In this document: positions 44,391 through 54,236 of the stretch, piece after piece | Layout of the letters: each line of letters begins with the position of its first letter | Position numbering within the stretch: the first letter of the stretch is position 1 | From: Flavobacteriaceae bacterium | Lineage (GTDB): Bacteria; Bacteroidota; Bacteroidia; Flavobacteriales; Flavobacteriaceae | Assembly (NCBI GenBank): GCA_947483075.1 | Contig: CANKLE010000001.1 | Span: 248,001 to 312,000 of the forward strand | DNA length: 64,000 bases | Reading direction: 5' to 3' | Program-made: the position numbers and the translations under genes | Notes under the pieces: model-generated | Seen by the model: only the letters and a program-made list of their open reading frames with translations | The model's database searches: none | Told to the model about the DNA's origin: nothing

Positions 44391-46613
44391 TTAGTTTTTA
44401 TACACCCGCGTCACTTTCTCAATCCCATCAATTTTCTTGATGTTGTCAATGAGGCGTTTCAAGATGTTGTTGTTGCGCACAATCACCGCCACTTGGCCGT
44501 TGAAGATGCCTGCTTCGCCGCTCAAAGAGATGCTTTGAATGTTTACGTGCATGTTGTTTGAAATCACTTTGGTGAGTTCGTTGGTGAGTCCAAGCGTGTC
44601 CATGCCGGTGATGTTGAGTATGGCTTTGTATTCTTGTTGAGACGAATCGATCCATTTGGCCAAAATAATGCGGTAGGCGTAATTGGATTGCAAACTGATG
44701 GCGTTTGGGCAATCTCTTTTGTGCACTTTGATGCCTTCGTTTATGGTCACAAAACCAAATACATCGTCACCCGGAATGGGGCTGCAACAAGTAGAAAGTG
44801 TATAGTCTAATTTATCTTGGTCGATCCCAAAAACCAGCATATCATAATTGCTGCTGATCTCGGGTTTGTGTATATCGGCATCGGCCGTATTGGGTGAAGA
44901 ACGTTTAATTTTGTTCTTAAAGAAATTCATCAAGGTGTTGCTCTTTTGTGCCGCGTAATCTTTGAGTTGTTGGTTCTCGATCGAGCCAATTCCCATGCGG
45001 TAAAACAAATCCAAACTGGTTTTTAGCCTAAAATAATTTACCAATTCGTTGATCACCTGTTCGTTGAGTGTCACTTTTAGGTGTTTGAGCTTGCGTTGCA
45101 ACAGTTCTTTTCCGTCTTCGGCAATTTTTTTAGTGTTTTCGTTTAAGACATTGCGTATTTTATTTTTGGCCCGCGAAGTCGTCACATAATCCAACCAATG
45201 CATCGTGGGTTTTTGATTGGGCGAGGTAATCACCTCAATTTGATCGCCACTTTTTAATTCAAAATTCAAGGGAACCAATTTGCCATTTACCCGCGTACCT
45301 CTGGTTTTCACCCCAATTTCTGAGTGAATGCTAAACGCAAAATCGAGCGAAGTAGCCCCTTTGGGCAAGGACTTGATTTCGCCTTTGGGGGTAAATACAA
45401 AAATCTCTTTGGCATACAAGTTCATTTTGAAATCTTCGACAAAATCAACTGCATTGCTTTCGGAGTTTTCGAGTGCTTCTTTGAGTAAGTTCAACCAGAT
45501 GTCTAGCCCACTTTCTTCGGTGGCACCTTGTTTGTATTTGTAGTGTGCGGCATAGCCTTTCTCGGCAATTTCATCCATTCGGTCGGAGCGAATTTGCACC
45601 TCTACCCAACGGCCTTTTGGGCCCATTACGGTTAAGTGAAGTGCCTCGTATCCGGTAGATTTTGGCGACGAAATCCAATCGCGCAAACGACTAGGACTCG
45701 GGCGGTAATGGTCGGTAACTATAGAGTAAATTTTCCAGGCCAGGAATTTTTCGTCATTGGATTTGCATTTATATACAATGCGCAAGGCAAATTTGTCGTA
45801 GACTTCTTCGAAACGCACGTTTTGATTGATCATTTTACGGCGAATAGAATACACCGATTTCGGGCGGCCTTTTATCACGTACTCAATCTGTTCCTCGTCT
45901 AACGATTTTTGAATGAGTTGGGAAATTTCATTAATGTAGGATTCTTGTTCTTCTTTGGTATCCTTCATTTTGCTTACAATCTCCTGATAAATGGTAGGTT
46001 CGGTATACTTGAGTCCCAAATCTTCCAATTTCATTTTGATGTTGTACAATCCCAATCGATGGGCCAGCGGCGCATAGATGTACAAGGTTTCAGAAGCAAT
46101 TTTTACTTGCTTGTATTCGGCCATGGCTTCCATGGTTTGCATGTTGTGCAAACGGTCGGCCAATTTGATTAAGATTACCCGCACGTCATCGTTGAGCGTG
46201 AGCAACATTTTGCGAAAATTCTCGGCCTGCATAGAAACGTTGAGGTCTTTCTGAACCTGAGAAATTTTTGTAAGGCCCTCAACCAGCTGCGCCACTTTGG
46301 GATTAAAAAGTGTTTCGATGTCTGATAAAGTGGTCGCTGTATCTTCAACCACATCGTGCAACAAAGCAGCGGCAATGCCTGTGGCTCCCAATCCAATTTC
46401 GGAGGCTACAATTTTGGCCACGGCTATGGGGTGAAAAATATAGGCTTCTCCCGATTTTCGGCGTTGATTTTGGTGGGCTTCTACCGCTACATCAAAGGCT
46501 TTACGAATGAGTTTTTTGTCGTCGGCACTCAGTTTTTGGTAACTGATGCGCAGCAACTCTTTGTATTCTTGCGCAATGGCTTTGTTTTCTTTCTCGATAT
46601 CTATTTCTGCCAT
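44391..46613 (-). CDS. RelA/SpoT-family (p)ppGpp synthetase/hydrolase
   Basis: A 740-residue long RSH protein. Order: HD hydrolase domain with AALLHDVVEDT and KLADRLHNM (residues ~40-200); synthetase domain with IKGRPKSVYSI and GYEALHLTVMGP (~240-360); TGS domain (VFTPKGEIKSLPKGATSLDF); and a C-terminal ACT domain. Both active sites look intact, so it is probably bifunctional and controls the stringent response. The ATG at 46613 (MAEIDIEKENKA) is chosen; the frame from 46712 would overlap the methyltransferase gene. Confidence 0.94.
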   Translation of the reverse strand: MAEIDIEKENKAIAQEYKELLRISYQKLSADDKKLIRKAFDVAVEAHQNQRRKSGEAYIFHPIAVAKIVASEIGLGATGIAAALLHDVVEDTATTLSDIETLFNPKVAQLVEGLTKISQVQKDLNVSMQAENFRKMLLTLNDDVRVILIKLADRLHNMQTMEAMAEYKQVKIASETLYIYAPLAHRLGLYNIKMKLEDLGLKYTEPTIYQEIVSKMKDTKEEQESYINEISQLIQKSLDEEQIEYVIKGRPKSVYSIRRKMINQNVRFEEVYDKFALRIVYKCKSNDEKFLAWKIYSIVTDHYRPSPSRLRDWISSPKSTGYEALHLTVMGPKGRWVEVQIRSDRMDEIAEKGYAAHYKYKQGATEESGLDIWLNLLKEALENSESNAVDFVEDFKMNLYAKEIFVFTPKGEIKSLPKGATSLDFAFSIHSEIGVKTRGTRVNGKLVPLNFELKSGDQIEVITSPNQKPTMHWLDYVTTSRAKNKIRNVLNENTKKIAEDGKELLQRKLKHLKVTLNEQVINELVNYFRLKTSLDLFYRMGIGSIENQQLKDYAAQKSNTLMNFFKNKIKRSSPNTADADIHKPEISSNYDMLVFGIDQDKLDYTLSTCCSPIPGDDVFGFVTINEGIKVHKRDCPNAISLQSNYAYRIILAKWIDSSQQEYKAILNITGMDTLGLTNELTKVISNNMHVNIQSISLSGEAGIFNGQVAVIVRNNNILKRLIDNIKKIDGIEKVTRVYKN

Positions 46614-46674
46614 AGGAAGGTGCGATTCAATGCTTAAAAGTACGGGATTGCTTCGAGTTGTGCAAGTGTCAAAA

Positions 46675-47472
46675 TTATTTTGAACTAAATCCGCGTTGGC
46701 GTTTGGCTTCAAAGATTAAAATAGCCGCAGCAACAGATACATTCATGCTGTCAATCACGCCTTGCATCGGAATGTGAATATTTTGCGTAGCGGCCTCCCG
46801 CCATTCTTGAGAAAGTCCGGTGTCTTCGGTTCCTACCACAATCGCCGTAGCTGTTGTGAAATCTTGGGTGTAATAGGGTTCACTTTCCTGTAAAATCGCG
46901 CTAAAAATTGAAATGTTATTTGCCAGTAAATACGCAATAATCTCGGCCGAACTGCCCGTAGCAATTTGATTGGTAAACACGGTACCTACACTCGAACGAA
47001 TGGTGTTTGGGTTGTAGATGTCATTTTTTGGATTGGCAATCAGTACAGCATCTACTTTGGCGGCATCGGCAGTACGAAGCAAGGCGCCGATGTTTCCCGG
47101 TTTTTCGGGTGCTTCGGCTACGAGAATCAAGGGGGTTGCACCCAATTGTAAGTTGGCCAAGCTTAAGTTTTTTGCTTGCGCCACGGCCAAAACCCCCTCG
47201 GTGGTGTCGCGATAGGCTAGTTTTTGGTATACTTCGGTCGATATTTCAATCCATTCGGTATCGGCTGATACAAGTTTTTCTAAGCTGTATTTGTCAACGA
47301 TGCTCGAATCAAACAAAATCGTTTCTAAGACATAGCCTCCGGCTCGAGCCAGTTCAATTTCGCGTAGGCCCTCAATAAGAAAAGTACCCGATTCCTTACG
47401 GCGTTTCGACTTTTCTTGAAGTTGCACCAACGATTTGATGTAGGCGTTTTGACTGGAGCTAATTTGTTTCAC
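46675..47472 (-). CDS. TrmH/SpoU-family RNA methyltransferase
   Basis: A 265-residue SPOUT methyltransferase with an N-terminal substrate-binding domain (SLVQLQEKSKRRKESGTFLI) and the knotted catalytic domain: EAPEKPGNIGALLRTADA, VVGTEDTGLS and IPMQGVIDSMNVSVAAAI, motifs 1-3 of TrmH. It 2'-O-methylates rRNA or tRNA; the target is unknown. Confidence 0.92.
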   Translation of the reverse strand: MKQISSSQNAYIKSLVQLQEKSKRRKESGTFLIEGLREIELARAGGYVLETILFDSSIVDKYSLEKLVSADTEWIEISTEVYQKLAYRDTTEGVLAVAQAKNLSLANLQLGATPLILVAEAPEKPGNIGALLRTADAAKVDAVLIANPKNDIYNPNTIRSSVGTVFTNQIATGSSAEIIAYLLANNISIFSAILQESEPYYTQDFTTATAIVVGTEDTGLSQEWREAATQNIHIPMQGVIDSMNVSVAAAILIFEAKRQRGFSSK

Positions 47473-47519
47473 AGGAATCCTTTTCTAAGTTGATTTGTCA
47501 AAAGTAAGCAATTGAGTAT

Positions 47520-49319
47520 TTAATGTGTGAGGTATACAAAACCAGTGAGCGGAGCAGGATTATCAGCGTCGTTCAAGTTGATTACATAAAAATAAGTTCC
47601 GTCGGGTAAATTTGTTGAGCCTATCACTAAATTGGTGTTGCTTGTACCATCCCAATCGGCGGTTTCGGCTGATCCTGTCCATACTTTTGTACCCCAACGG
47701 TTATAGATATCGATGGTATAATGCAAAAATATATTGCGCAAATAGTCAATTTTAAAGCTATCATTATAGGTGTCCTCATTGGCCGATACGTAATTGTATA
47801 CGCGCGGTGGACAGTTTTTTACCAATAAATCTAGTGGTGCCGTTTGGTAGCAGCGTCCGTTGGAAACTTCGGCAAAGAGCGTGGTTGGCGCAACCGCAGT
47901 ATAATTACTCCAATTGCTAATGGCGTTGGCTTGGGCAATCCAATCGGCTTGACTGGGGTAAAACAGCACGGTATTCGTTCCTGCTTGCTGCAATTGGGTT
48001 GCTGTCGAGACCAGCGAAAAAGTCCCTTGACTGAAGCCTTCGTTGCACACTTGCAGCGAATTTAATTGGGGTAAAGCGGCGGCTGTTTCTAGGCTAAGGG
48101 TTGTTTGTGCACTGTTGTTGGTTTCGTTCAATTCAATCACCTGTGAAGCACCGGTACCGTCATCATCCACCACAAATTTCAAATCAAAGGGACTGGAAAT
48201 TCCAGTAGGCAAGGTCAAGGCGATACTGCCGGATTCATTGCCATCAATCGGAATCACAGTTTGGGTACTTGCCGATTGCCAATAGACGCCATTCAAATAA
48301 ATAGCGATGGGCACTCCGGCGGGCAACGGATCGGTACAATTGCTGTTATGCACCGTATAATTTACACGAAAATTTGGGCTATTGCATTCCAACAGCGCTC
48401 GATCGATGGTGATTGTTGCGTCGGGCAATTGGCTGTTAAACTTGGTAACAATGGTGTTGATCATCACAAAATCTTGGCCCGAACTCAACTGAATTTGTGC
48501 CGAGGTATCGCCAATTTGAATGGTGTTTTGCACCGGATAAACGTCCAAATCCATGTTGTACAAATCGGTGGCGCCGGTAAAACTGTTGGTGCCATTGAAC
48601 GCATTGGTGTTAGGATTCAAAGGGGGATTGCCAATAAGAATGTTGTTAATCTTGAGCGATTCATTCACGGCCAATCCGCGATCGCCTTCCCAGGCTACAA
48701 AGCCAATGGCGGCATTTTGGTTGTCTATGACATTCAAGTTGTTTAAGGTGATGGAGATGTCCGTCGGTACATAATCCAATCCATCATAGACATTCAACTG
48801 ATTGAGCGTCAAAGCGGGATCGCTATAGACTATAACCAAAGCCCAGCCGGCAAAATTGGTCCCGTTGTTGCAGTAAGCGCTTGGAGTCAGCACGTCGGAC
48901 ACGTCTAGATCAGCTAAAGTATAGAGACCATTTCCGGTGGTTTGCACCAAGTTGGTCACTTCTACAAAGGCACTAAAAAAGGGCAGCCCCGAAGTGGCTT
49001 GCGTGAGTCCAAAGGTGCGAGAAGCGGTAAGTGCATTCCCGTTTAAGTTTACCTCAAAATCGCCATTGCCCGATCCGGCCCAATACAAATAGGCTTTTTC
49101 TATGGTTGAGCTAGCATTGAGCGTTAGCGTGGCCGATGAACTCGTATTGACCACACATGCAGCTCCGGTTCCGTTTTCGGCCAAATTCATGGTGTTGCCC
49201 ACAAAAACAAAATCATAGCGTCCGTTAAATTGGCTATATAACTCAATAGTTTGGGCTTTAATTGGCGCCAAACTCAAGAGTATAATACTAAAAACAAGAA
49301 AATGGAGTTTTGTTTTCAC
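47520..49319 (-). CDS. T9SS-exported surface protein with type B sorting domain
   Basis: A 599-residue secreted protein: signal peptide (residues 1-22, ending IKAQ), an N-terminal beta-rich region (ELYSQFNGRYDFVFVGNTMN), a CARDB-like stretch near residues 300-400 (VDDDGTGASQVIELNETN), and a C-terminal ~90-residue type B sorting domain (IDIYNRWGTKVW, LPDGTYFYVI, LTGFVYL). It should be exported by the gliding-linked type IX system; its ligand is unknown. Confidence 0.88.
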   Translation of the reverse strand: MKTKLHFLVFSIILLSLAPIKAQTIELYSQFNGRYDFVFVGNTMNLAENGTGAACVVNTSSSATLTLNASSTIEKAYLYWAGSGNGDFEVNLNGNALTASRTFGLTQATSGLPFFSAFVEVTNLVQTTGNGLYTLADLDVSDVLTPSAYCNNGTNFAGWALVIVYSDPALTLNQLNVYDGLDYVPTDISITLNNLNVIDNQNAAIGFVAWEGDRGLAVNESLKINNILIGNPPLNPNTNAFNGTNSFTGATDLYNMDLDVYPVQNTIQIGDTSAQIQLSSGQDFVMINTIVTKFNSQLPDATITIDRALLECNSPNFRVNYTVHNSNCTDPLPAGVPIAIYLNGVYWQSASTQTVIPIDGNESGSIALTLPTGISSPFDLKFVVDDDGTGASQVIELNETNNSAQTTLSLETAAALPQLNSLQVCNEGFSQGTFSLVSTATQLQQAGTNTVLFYPSQADWIAQANAISNWSNYTAVAPTTLFAEVSNGRCYQTAPLDLLVKNCPPRVYNYVSANEDTYNDSFKIDYLRNIFLHYTIDIYNRWGTKVWTGSAETADWDGTSNTNLVIGSTNLPDGTYFYVINLNDADNPAPLTGFVYLTH

Positions 49320-49423
49320 ACATAGTTCAATAGGGGTTTAAAAGTAGCAATTTTATTTCAACTCCCGAAAGTGAGTTTGATTTCAAAATATTTGCCTAAT
49401 TTTCGACAGTTTAAAACAATTTT

Positions 49424-50392
49424 GTGAAAACCTATTCGGTACAACGCTTTCAGCCAATCCTTGCAGACAATTGGAATGCCTTTATTGGGCAGGCCAAAAA
49501 TGCGACTTTTTTGTTTCACCGCGATTTTATGGAGTATCACCGCGATCGCTTTGACGATTATTCGTTGGTGGTTACCGAAAATGATAGCTGGGTAGCCGTA
49601 TTACCTGCCAACAAAGTAGGCAACGAAATCTTTTCGCACCAAGGGCTTTCCTATGGAGGTTTATTGGTGTTACCCAACATCCGAACAGTAGATTACTTTG
49701 CGATTTTCTCGGCACTCTGCCAGTTTTTGATTGCGAATGAAATAACACAACTCAACCTAAAAGCCCTTCCGCGCATCTACGAGCAAAGCTTTTCGGATGA
49801 ATTGTACCAGGCTTTATTTATAACTAAAGCGCAGCAAACCCGTAGCGATTTGTTTTTGGTGGTAGATCATAAGGAACCCTACCTGCCCAACCGCAACCGC
49901 AAACGGGCCTTAAAAGTGGCGCAGGATTTGGGCATCAAAATCAAGGAAGAAACTCAGTACGATTCTTTTTGGAATGAAGTACTCACGCCCAATTTGCAGC
50001 AGCGTTTTGGCGTAAATCCGGTGCATTCTTTGGCCGAGATGACACAATTGGCCGCTGCTTTTCCGGATCGAATCAAGTTGTTTAACGCCTATTTAGACGG
50101 GGCACTCAAAGCCGGATGTGTGCTGTTTGTGATGAATAATGTGGTGCATTTTCAGTACAGTTCGGGCACCGATGACCGCATGGATACCGCGGCACTCGAT
50201 GTGTTGTTTGATTACGTGATTCAACGCTATCATCCCACGCATCACGTGAGTTTTGGCAATGTATCCGAACAAAACGGAATGAAAACAAACCAAGGATTGG
50301 CCTACTGGAAAGAAAGTTTTGGGGCCAAACCCATCGTGCAAACCTATTGGACTATCCAGTTGCAGCAGGCACATTTACTTGACGCTTTATGA
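49424..50392 (+). CDS. FemAB/GNAT-like N-acyltransferase
   Basis: A 322-residue acyltransferase with two GNAT-like halves in the FemAB style ([49 protein letters not shown]). Start is GTG at 49424. Its last 4 nt overlap the aminotransferase start, so it probably acylates the amino sugar made by that enzyme; this is inference from the neighbourhood. Confidence 0.78.
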   Translation: MKTYSVQRFQPILADNWNAFIGQAKNATFLFHRDFMEYHRDRFDDYSLVVTENDSWVAVLPANKVGNEIFSHQGLSYGGLLVLPNIRTVDYFAIFSALCQFLIANEITQLNLKALPRIYEQSFSDELYQALFITKAQQTRSDLFLVVDHKEPYLPNRNRKRALKVAQDLGIKIKEETQYDSFWNEVLTPNLQQRFGVNPVHSLAEMTQLAAAFPDRIKLFNAYLDGALKAGCVLFVMNNVVHFQYSSGTDDRMDTAALDVLFDYVIQRYHPTHHVSFGNVSEQNGMKTNQGLAYWKESFGAKPIVQTYWTIQLQQAHLLDAL

Positions 50393-51495
50393 AAATTCCA
50401 TTTTTAGACTTACAGCAAATTAATGCGCCCTACGAAGTTCAGTTTCATCAGCAATTGCAAACGCTGTTGGACAAAGGCTGGTATATTTTGGGCGAAGAAG
50501 TGCTGCAATTTGAACACGAATTTGCGGCCTATTGCGGAACTTCTCACTGCATTGGGGTGGCCAATGGTTTGGATGCTTTGACGCTGATATTTCGTGGCTA
50601 TATTGAATTGGGTCAGTTGCACAAAGGCGACGAAGTCTTGGTTCCTGCCAATACCTACATTGCCAGTATTTTGGCGATAATCGAAGCGGGTTTGGTACCG
50701 GTTTTGGTTGAGCCCAATCCCACTACTTTTTTGGTTGAAGCCAACGCATTGGAACAAAATAGAACTTCAAAAACCAAGGCTGTCATGGTGGTTCATCTGT
50801 ATGGGCAATTGCCCGATATGGAAGCCATCAGTTCTTGGGCCAAATTAAATAATTTGCTACTGATCGAAGATGCAGCCCAAGCCCATGGAGCCCAATTGCC
50901 TTCGGGCCAGAAAGCCGGAAATTTGGGGGATGCTGCCGGCTTTAGTTTTTATCCAGGAAAAAATTTAGGCGCTTTGGGCGATGCCGGAGCCGTGACCACC
51001 AATGATGTGCATTTGGCTGAGGTAATCAGGCAGTTGCGCAACTATGGCTCGGCCCAAAAATACCACAACACTTATTTAGGCGTAAACAGCCGTCTCGATG
51101 AATTGCAAGCGGCTTTTTTGCGGATAAAACTGCCACAGCTCGATCGTGATAATGCTTTACGAAGAACCATTGCAGCGCGCTATGCCACTGAAATAAACAA
51201 TCCGACTATTCAGTTGCCAATCTATACCAGTCAAGCAGATCAGGTGTTTCATTTGTATGTAATTCGCACAGCGCAACGGGACAAGTTGCAAGCCTATTTG
51301 GCCCAGCACGAGATCCAAACCTTGATTCATTATCCCATTCCGCCGCACCAACAATGCGCCTTGGCTGCTTGGAACGCGCTATCATTTCCCATCACCGAGG
51401 CCACTCACCGTGAAGTCTTGAGTTTGCCCATCAGTCCGATCATGACTGCCGAACAAGTAGACCGAGTAATTGCGGTATTAAACGCATATAATTAG
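50389..51495 (+). CDS. DegT/DnrJ/EryC1/StrS sugar aminotransferase
   Basis: A 368-residue PLP enzyme putting an amino group on a nucleotide-linked keto sugar. Marks: [14 protein letters not shown] at the N-terminus, [25 protein letters not shown] and [14 protein letters not shown] with the PLP Lys. It resembles FdtB/QdtB and VioA types. It is coupled at both ends to its neighbours (ATGA and TAGTG overlaps). Confidence 0.92.
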   Translation: MKIPFLDLQQINAPYEVQFHQQLQTLLDKGWYILGEEVLQFEHEFAAYCGTSHCIGVANGLDALTLIFRGYIELGQLHKGDEVLVPANTYIASILAIIEAGLVPVLVEPNPTTFLVEANALEQNRTSKTKAVMVVHLYGQLPDMEAISSWAKLNNLLLIEDAAQAHGAQLPSGQKAGNLGDAAGFSFYPGKNLGALGDAGAVTTNDVHLAEVIRQLRNYGSAQKYHNTYLGVNSRLDELQAAFLRIKLPQLDRDNALRRTIAARYATEINNPTIQLPIYTSQADQVFHLYVIRTAQRDKLQAYLAQHEIQTLIHYPIPPHQQCALAAWNALSFPITEATHREVLSLPISPIMTAEQVDRVIAVLNAYN

Positions 51496-52781
51496 TGGAA
51501 TTCCTGCGCCGCATAGCTCGTTTGCCCTTGTTCAAAATCACTTCTTTGAACAGTTTGAGTGTGCTGGTCAAAATTGGAGTAGGGGTTGTTAGCTCAAAAG
51601 TAATGGCAGTTTTTGTGGGACCCTCGGGCTTGGCCTTGGTGGGGAACTTCCGCAATTTCATTACCTCTATTGAAGCCTTATCTACTTTGGGCTTGCAAAA
51701 TGGCGTCGTAAAATATGTGGTCGACACCAAAGACGATGAAGCCGCACTCAAAAAAGTATTGGCCACCGTGTTTGTGAGTTTGGCTGCGATGGTACTTGTA
51801 ATAAGTGTTGGTTTAGTTGTTTTTGCTAAGGTTTGGTCGAGTTGGTTGTTTGGTTTAAACTCCGATTACAGCACTATTTTCCTCGCGCTGGCTTTGGCCT
51901 TACCTTGGTATGCCGCCAGTATATTATTGGTTTCGGTACTCAATGGCTTGGGGCAGTTTCAGCAGGTGATCCGCGTAAATTTGTGGGGAAATTTCCTGGG
52001 ATTGCTCGTTTCGCTCGTTTTGGTTTGGCAGCTGCACACGCAAGGGGCCTTGTTGTCTTTGGTGATTCCGCCGGCCTTGTTATTTGTAGTTGTGTTTTAT
52101 TATTTGAATCAAAAAATACACTTCGCCGATTTACTTTCGTGGCAAGCTTTTGACCGCCAGCTCTTGTGGCAACTCAGTTCGTATTCGCTTATGGCATTAG
52201 TATCCACAGTCCTCGGACCGCTAGTTTATGTGCAAGTGCGAAACTTGGTCATCGGCCAATTGGGTCTCGTGCAAGCCGGCTATTGGGAAGCCATGACGCG
52301 CATTTCGTCCTATTATTTTTTGTTTATTGCCACCTTGTTGAGTGTCTATTTTTTACCCAAACTCGCCGAAGCAAAAACCAATAAAGCTACCCAGCAGATA
52401 TTTTTCACCTACTACAAAGCGGTTTTGCCCTTATTCATTTTGGGCTTATTGGCCTTGTATATTGGCCGAAATTTTTGGGTTCCGCTCTTGTTCTCCAAAG
52501 CTTTCGCACCCGTAACCGACTTGTTTTTTTGGCAAATGCTGGGCGACGTGTTCAAAGCGGCTTCGCTGATTTTGGGCTACCAGTTTTTTGCCAAAAAAAT
52601 GACGTTTTCTTTTATACTCTGTGAATTGGCATCCTTGAGTGCCTTTTATATCGCTACACTCATTTGCTTGCCCAGATTCCAATTGCAGGGCGTGGTCATG
52701 GCGCAGGCTTTCGCTTATATGGGTTATTTTTTCTTGCTCGTTTGGGTGTTTAGAAAGCAATTAGTTGCACCCGTAAACTAA
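51495..52781 (+). CDS. Wzx-like O-antigen/polysaccharide flippase
   Basis: A 428-residue membrane protein with about twelve helices, of the MOP superfamily O-antigen translocase type (KITSLNSLSVLVKIGVGVV, VGPSGLALVGNFRNF). It moves lipid-linked sugar units across the inner membrane. Start is GTG at 51495, overlapping the preceding stop codon by one base. It ends 130 nt before the tRNA. Confidence 0.9.
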   Translation: MEFLRRIARLPLFKITSLNSLSVLVKIGVGVVSSKVMAVFVGPSGLALVGNFRNFITSIEALSTLGLQNGVVKYVVDTKDDEAALKKVLATVFVSLAAMVLVISVGLVVFAKVWSSWLFGLNSDYSTIFLALALALPWYAASILLVSVLNGLGQFQQVIRVNLWGNFLGLLVSLVLVWQLHTQGALLSLVIPPALLFVVVFYYLNQKIHFADLLSWQAFDRQLLWQLSSYSLMALVSTVLGPLVYVQVRNLVIGQLGLVQAGYWEAMTRISSYYFLFIATLLSVYFLPKLAEAKTNKATQQIFFTYYKAVLPLFILGLLALYIGRNFWVPLLFSKAFAPVTDLFFWQMLGDVFKAASLILGYQFFAKKMTFSFILCELASLSAFYIATLICLPRFQLQGVVMAQAFAYMGYFFLLVWVFRKQLVAPVN

Positions 52782-52873
52782 GGTAAATCATACAGGATGA
52801 AAGGGTTAATTGCTATGTTGTAAAATAAATGGGCATTCCCTTTAAAAATGTTTTCCAAATCTAAAAAAGTTTC

Positions 52874-52881
52874 TATATTTG
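52874..52881 (+). promoter_or_regulatory. tRNA-Ser promoter -7 box (TATATTTG)
   Basis: TATATTTG fits TAnnTTTG and lies 30 nt before the mature tRNA 5' end. Confidence 0.55.
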
Positions 52882-52911
52882 CCACCGCAATCAACGGTTG
52901 CACGACTTATT

Positions 52912-52996
52912 GGAGAAATGGCAGAGTGGTCGATTGCGGCAGTCTTGAAAACTGTTGACTGTAACAGGTCCGGGGGTTCGAATCCCTCTTTCTCCG
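52912..52996 (+). tRNA. tRNA-Ser (anticodon UGA)
   Basis: The acceptor arms GGAGAAA and TTTCTCC pair fully; the T arm GGGGGTTCGAATCCCTC is standard; the anticodon loop reads CTTGAAA (TGA). The long variable arm marks a class II serine tRNA. No CCA is encoded. The gene forms the border between core-like and accessory DNA in this window. Confidence 0.95.
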
Positions 52997-53002
52997 CAAC
53001 TG

Positions 53003-53032
53003 AAAACCCGAAACGATAGTTTCGGGTTTTTT
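53003..53032 (+). terminator. Terminator after tRNA-Ser
   Basis: AAAACCCGAAAC (53003-53014) pairs with GTTTCGGGTTTT (53019-53030) around GATA, followed by Ts. Confidence 0.88.
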
Positions 53033-53085
53033 ATTTTCTACCCACACCAAAAGCTCGCTTTTGTGTGTGGGTAGAAAATAAAAAA
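53027..53085. repeat. Long near-perfect hairpin, nested in an outer inverted repeat
   Basis: The 28-nt arm 53027-53054 and the 29-nt arm 53057-53085 are complementary except for a small bulge; the loop is 2 nt (TC). An outer pair, GCAACTGAAAAC (52996-53007) and GTTTTCAGTTGC (53113-53124), encloses both this hairpin and the tRNA terminator. Confidence 0.85.
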
Positions 53086-53265
53086 CAAACGAATGCAGCA
53101 GCAGTCGTGCAAGTTTTCAGTTGCTCAGGATCCCCTTCTAGGATGAACGAAGTTAATCCCTTTTAATAATGACATACATTTAAGATTGTAAGTAATAATC
53201 TTCTCATAAAAAGAGAATTTATTCCTTTATGGATAAGATGTGTTAATGAATAAATAAATGACGAT

Positions 53266-53300
53266 CTGCATTTTGGTTGCAGTGGAATGCGGTATATTTG
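53266..53300 (+). promoter_or_regulatory. ACTGCA-family promoter module, copy 1
   Basis: CTGCA (53266-53270), 7 nt, TGCAG(T) (53278-53283), 9 nt, then TATATTTG (53293-53300). It would drive the restriction-like/HTH gene at 53422. The leader it produces holds a different hairpin, AGACATAA-aaag-TTATGTCT (53367-53386). No gene is seen between the tRNA and 53422. Confidence 0.7.
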
Positions 53301-53421
53301 GTTTTATAATTTATAAAATTATCAGACATAGCAACCTGAATTTGGGTGTGTAGGACTGAATTTTTCAGACATAAAAAGTTATGTCTCATTGTAAAATAAC
53401 ATATGTAGATTAAATGATATT

Positions 53422-54147
53422 ATGACAAACAAAGAATTAGGACTTAAAAAAGTTTTGGCGTTAGTTGAACGATTCAAAGAGCATCAAATTATTTACAAGA
53501 AAGCAGAATATAATGAAACTCAAACTCGAAGAGACTTCATTGACCCATTTTTCAAGGCATTAGGCTGGGATATTGACAATGAACTAGGTTTTGCTGAAAG
53601 CTACAGAGAAGTAATTCATGAAGATAAAATAAAAATAAGTGGGGGCACAAAAGCACCTGATTATTCTTTTCGACTTTCTGGTCAAGAAAAGCTATTTTTT
53701 CTTGAAGCAAAAAAACCCAATATTAACATTAAAGAACACATCGATCCATCTTATCAAATAAAAAGATATGGTTGGAATGCAAAAATGACAATAAGTGTTT
53801 TAACTGATTTTGAAGAGTTGTCAATTTATGATTGTACTAAAGAACCCAATTCCAATGATTCTCCGGCAAAAGCACGATTACATTATACTACTTATGATAT
53901 GTATGAAAAAGAGTGGGATTTTTTATGGAGTGTCCTAAGTAAAGAAGCAGATAATCTCATTGTGAATGAGATGACCGGAAGCCCCAAGCAATTGGCGGCT
54001 AAACTATGTATTACAGAAAGAAGTGTATACAATTATATAGCTTTTATGAAAAAAGAAATGAAAGCACCTATTGTATATAATTATCAACGCATTTCTTATG
54101 TGTACAATGGTGATTGGAATTTTAAATTCAACATTAAGAAACGATAA
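53422..54147 (+). CDS. Restriction enzyme N-terminal domain joined to a small HTH domain
   Basis: A 241-residue protein. Residues ~20-170 match the N-terminal domain of type I/IIG restriction enzymes (YNETQTRRDFIDPFFKALGW, KAPDYSFRL, LFFLEAKKP with a D...E-x-K nuclease core). Residues ~178-241 match the small helix-turn-helix unit common in Bacteroidota (GSPKQLAAKLCITERSVYN, then APIVYN and a YVYN beta strand). The methylase and specificity parts are missing. It is either a fusion regulator with a nuclease-fold domain or the remnant of a restriction gene joined to a regulator. It is the only evident DNA-binding protein in the island. Confidence 0.75.
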   Translation: MTNKELGLKKVLALVERFKEHQIIYKKAEYNETQTRRDFIDPFFKALGWDIDNELGFAESYREVIHEDKIKISGGTKAPDYSFRLSGQEKLFFLEAKKPNINIKEHIDPSYQIKRYGWNAKMTISVLTDFEELSIYDCTKEPNSNDSPAKARLHYTTYDMYEKEWDFLWSVLSKEADNLIVNEMTGSPKQLAAKLCITERSVYNYIAFMKKEMKAPIVYNYQRISYVYNGDWNFKFNIKKR

Positions 54148-54156
54148 AAAGAAAAA

Positions 54157-54214
54157 GTGGAGTTCAGAACCCACTATAAAAAACGAGACGGAACCGAAAA
54201 GTCTTATGAGTAGG
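54157..54214 (+). ncRNA. GTGG-AG leader element, copy L1
   Basis: GTGG (54157-54160) and CCAC (54171-54174) enclose a 10-nt loop beginning AG; a second stem AGACGG...CC...GTCT (54186-54204) and the end TATGAGTAGG follow. The lipoprotein start codon is 23 nt downstream. Probable 5' leader or processed RNA of unknown function; see the other copies. Confidence 0.55.
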
Positions 54215-54236
54215 AAAAACATTTTAATATTAAATT

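Noticed and set aside
52912-53124. Rho-independent terminator alone as explanation of all structure after tRNA-Ser
   Set aside because: The GATA-loop hairpin explains termination, but the second 28-bp hairpin and the outer 12-bp repeat extend far beyond it, so the region is reported separately.
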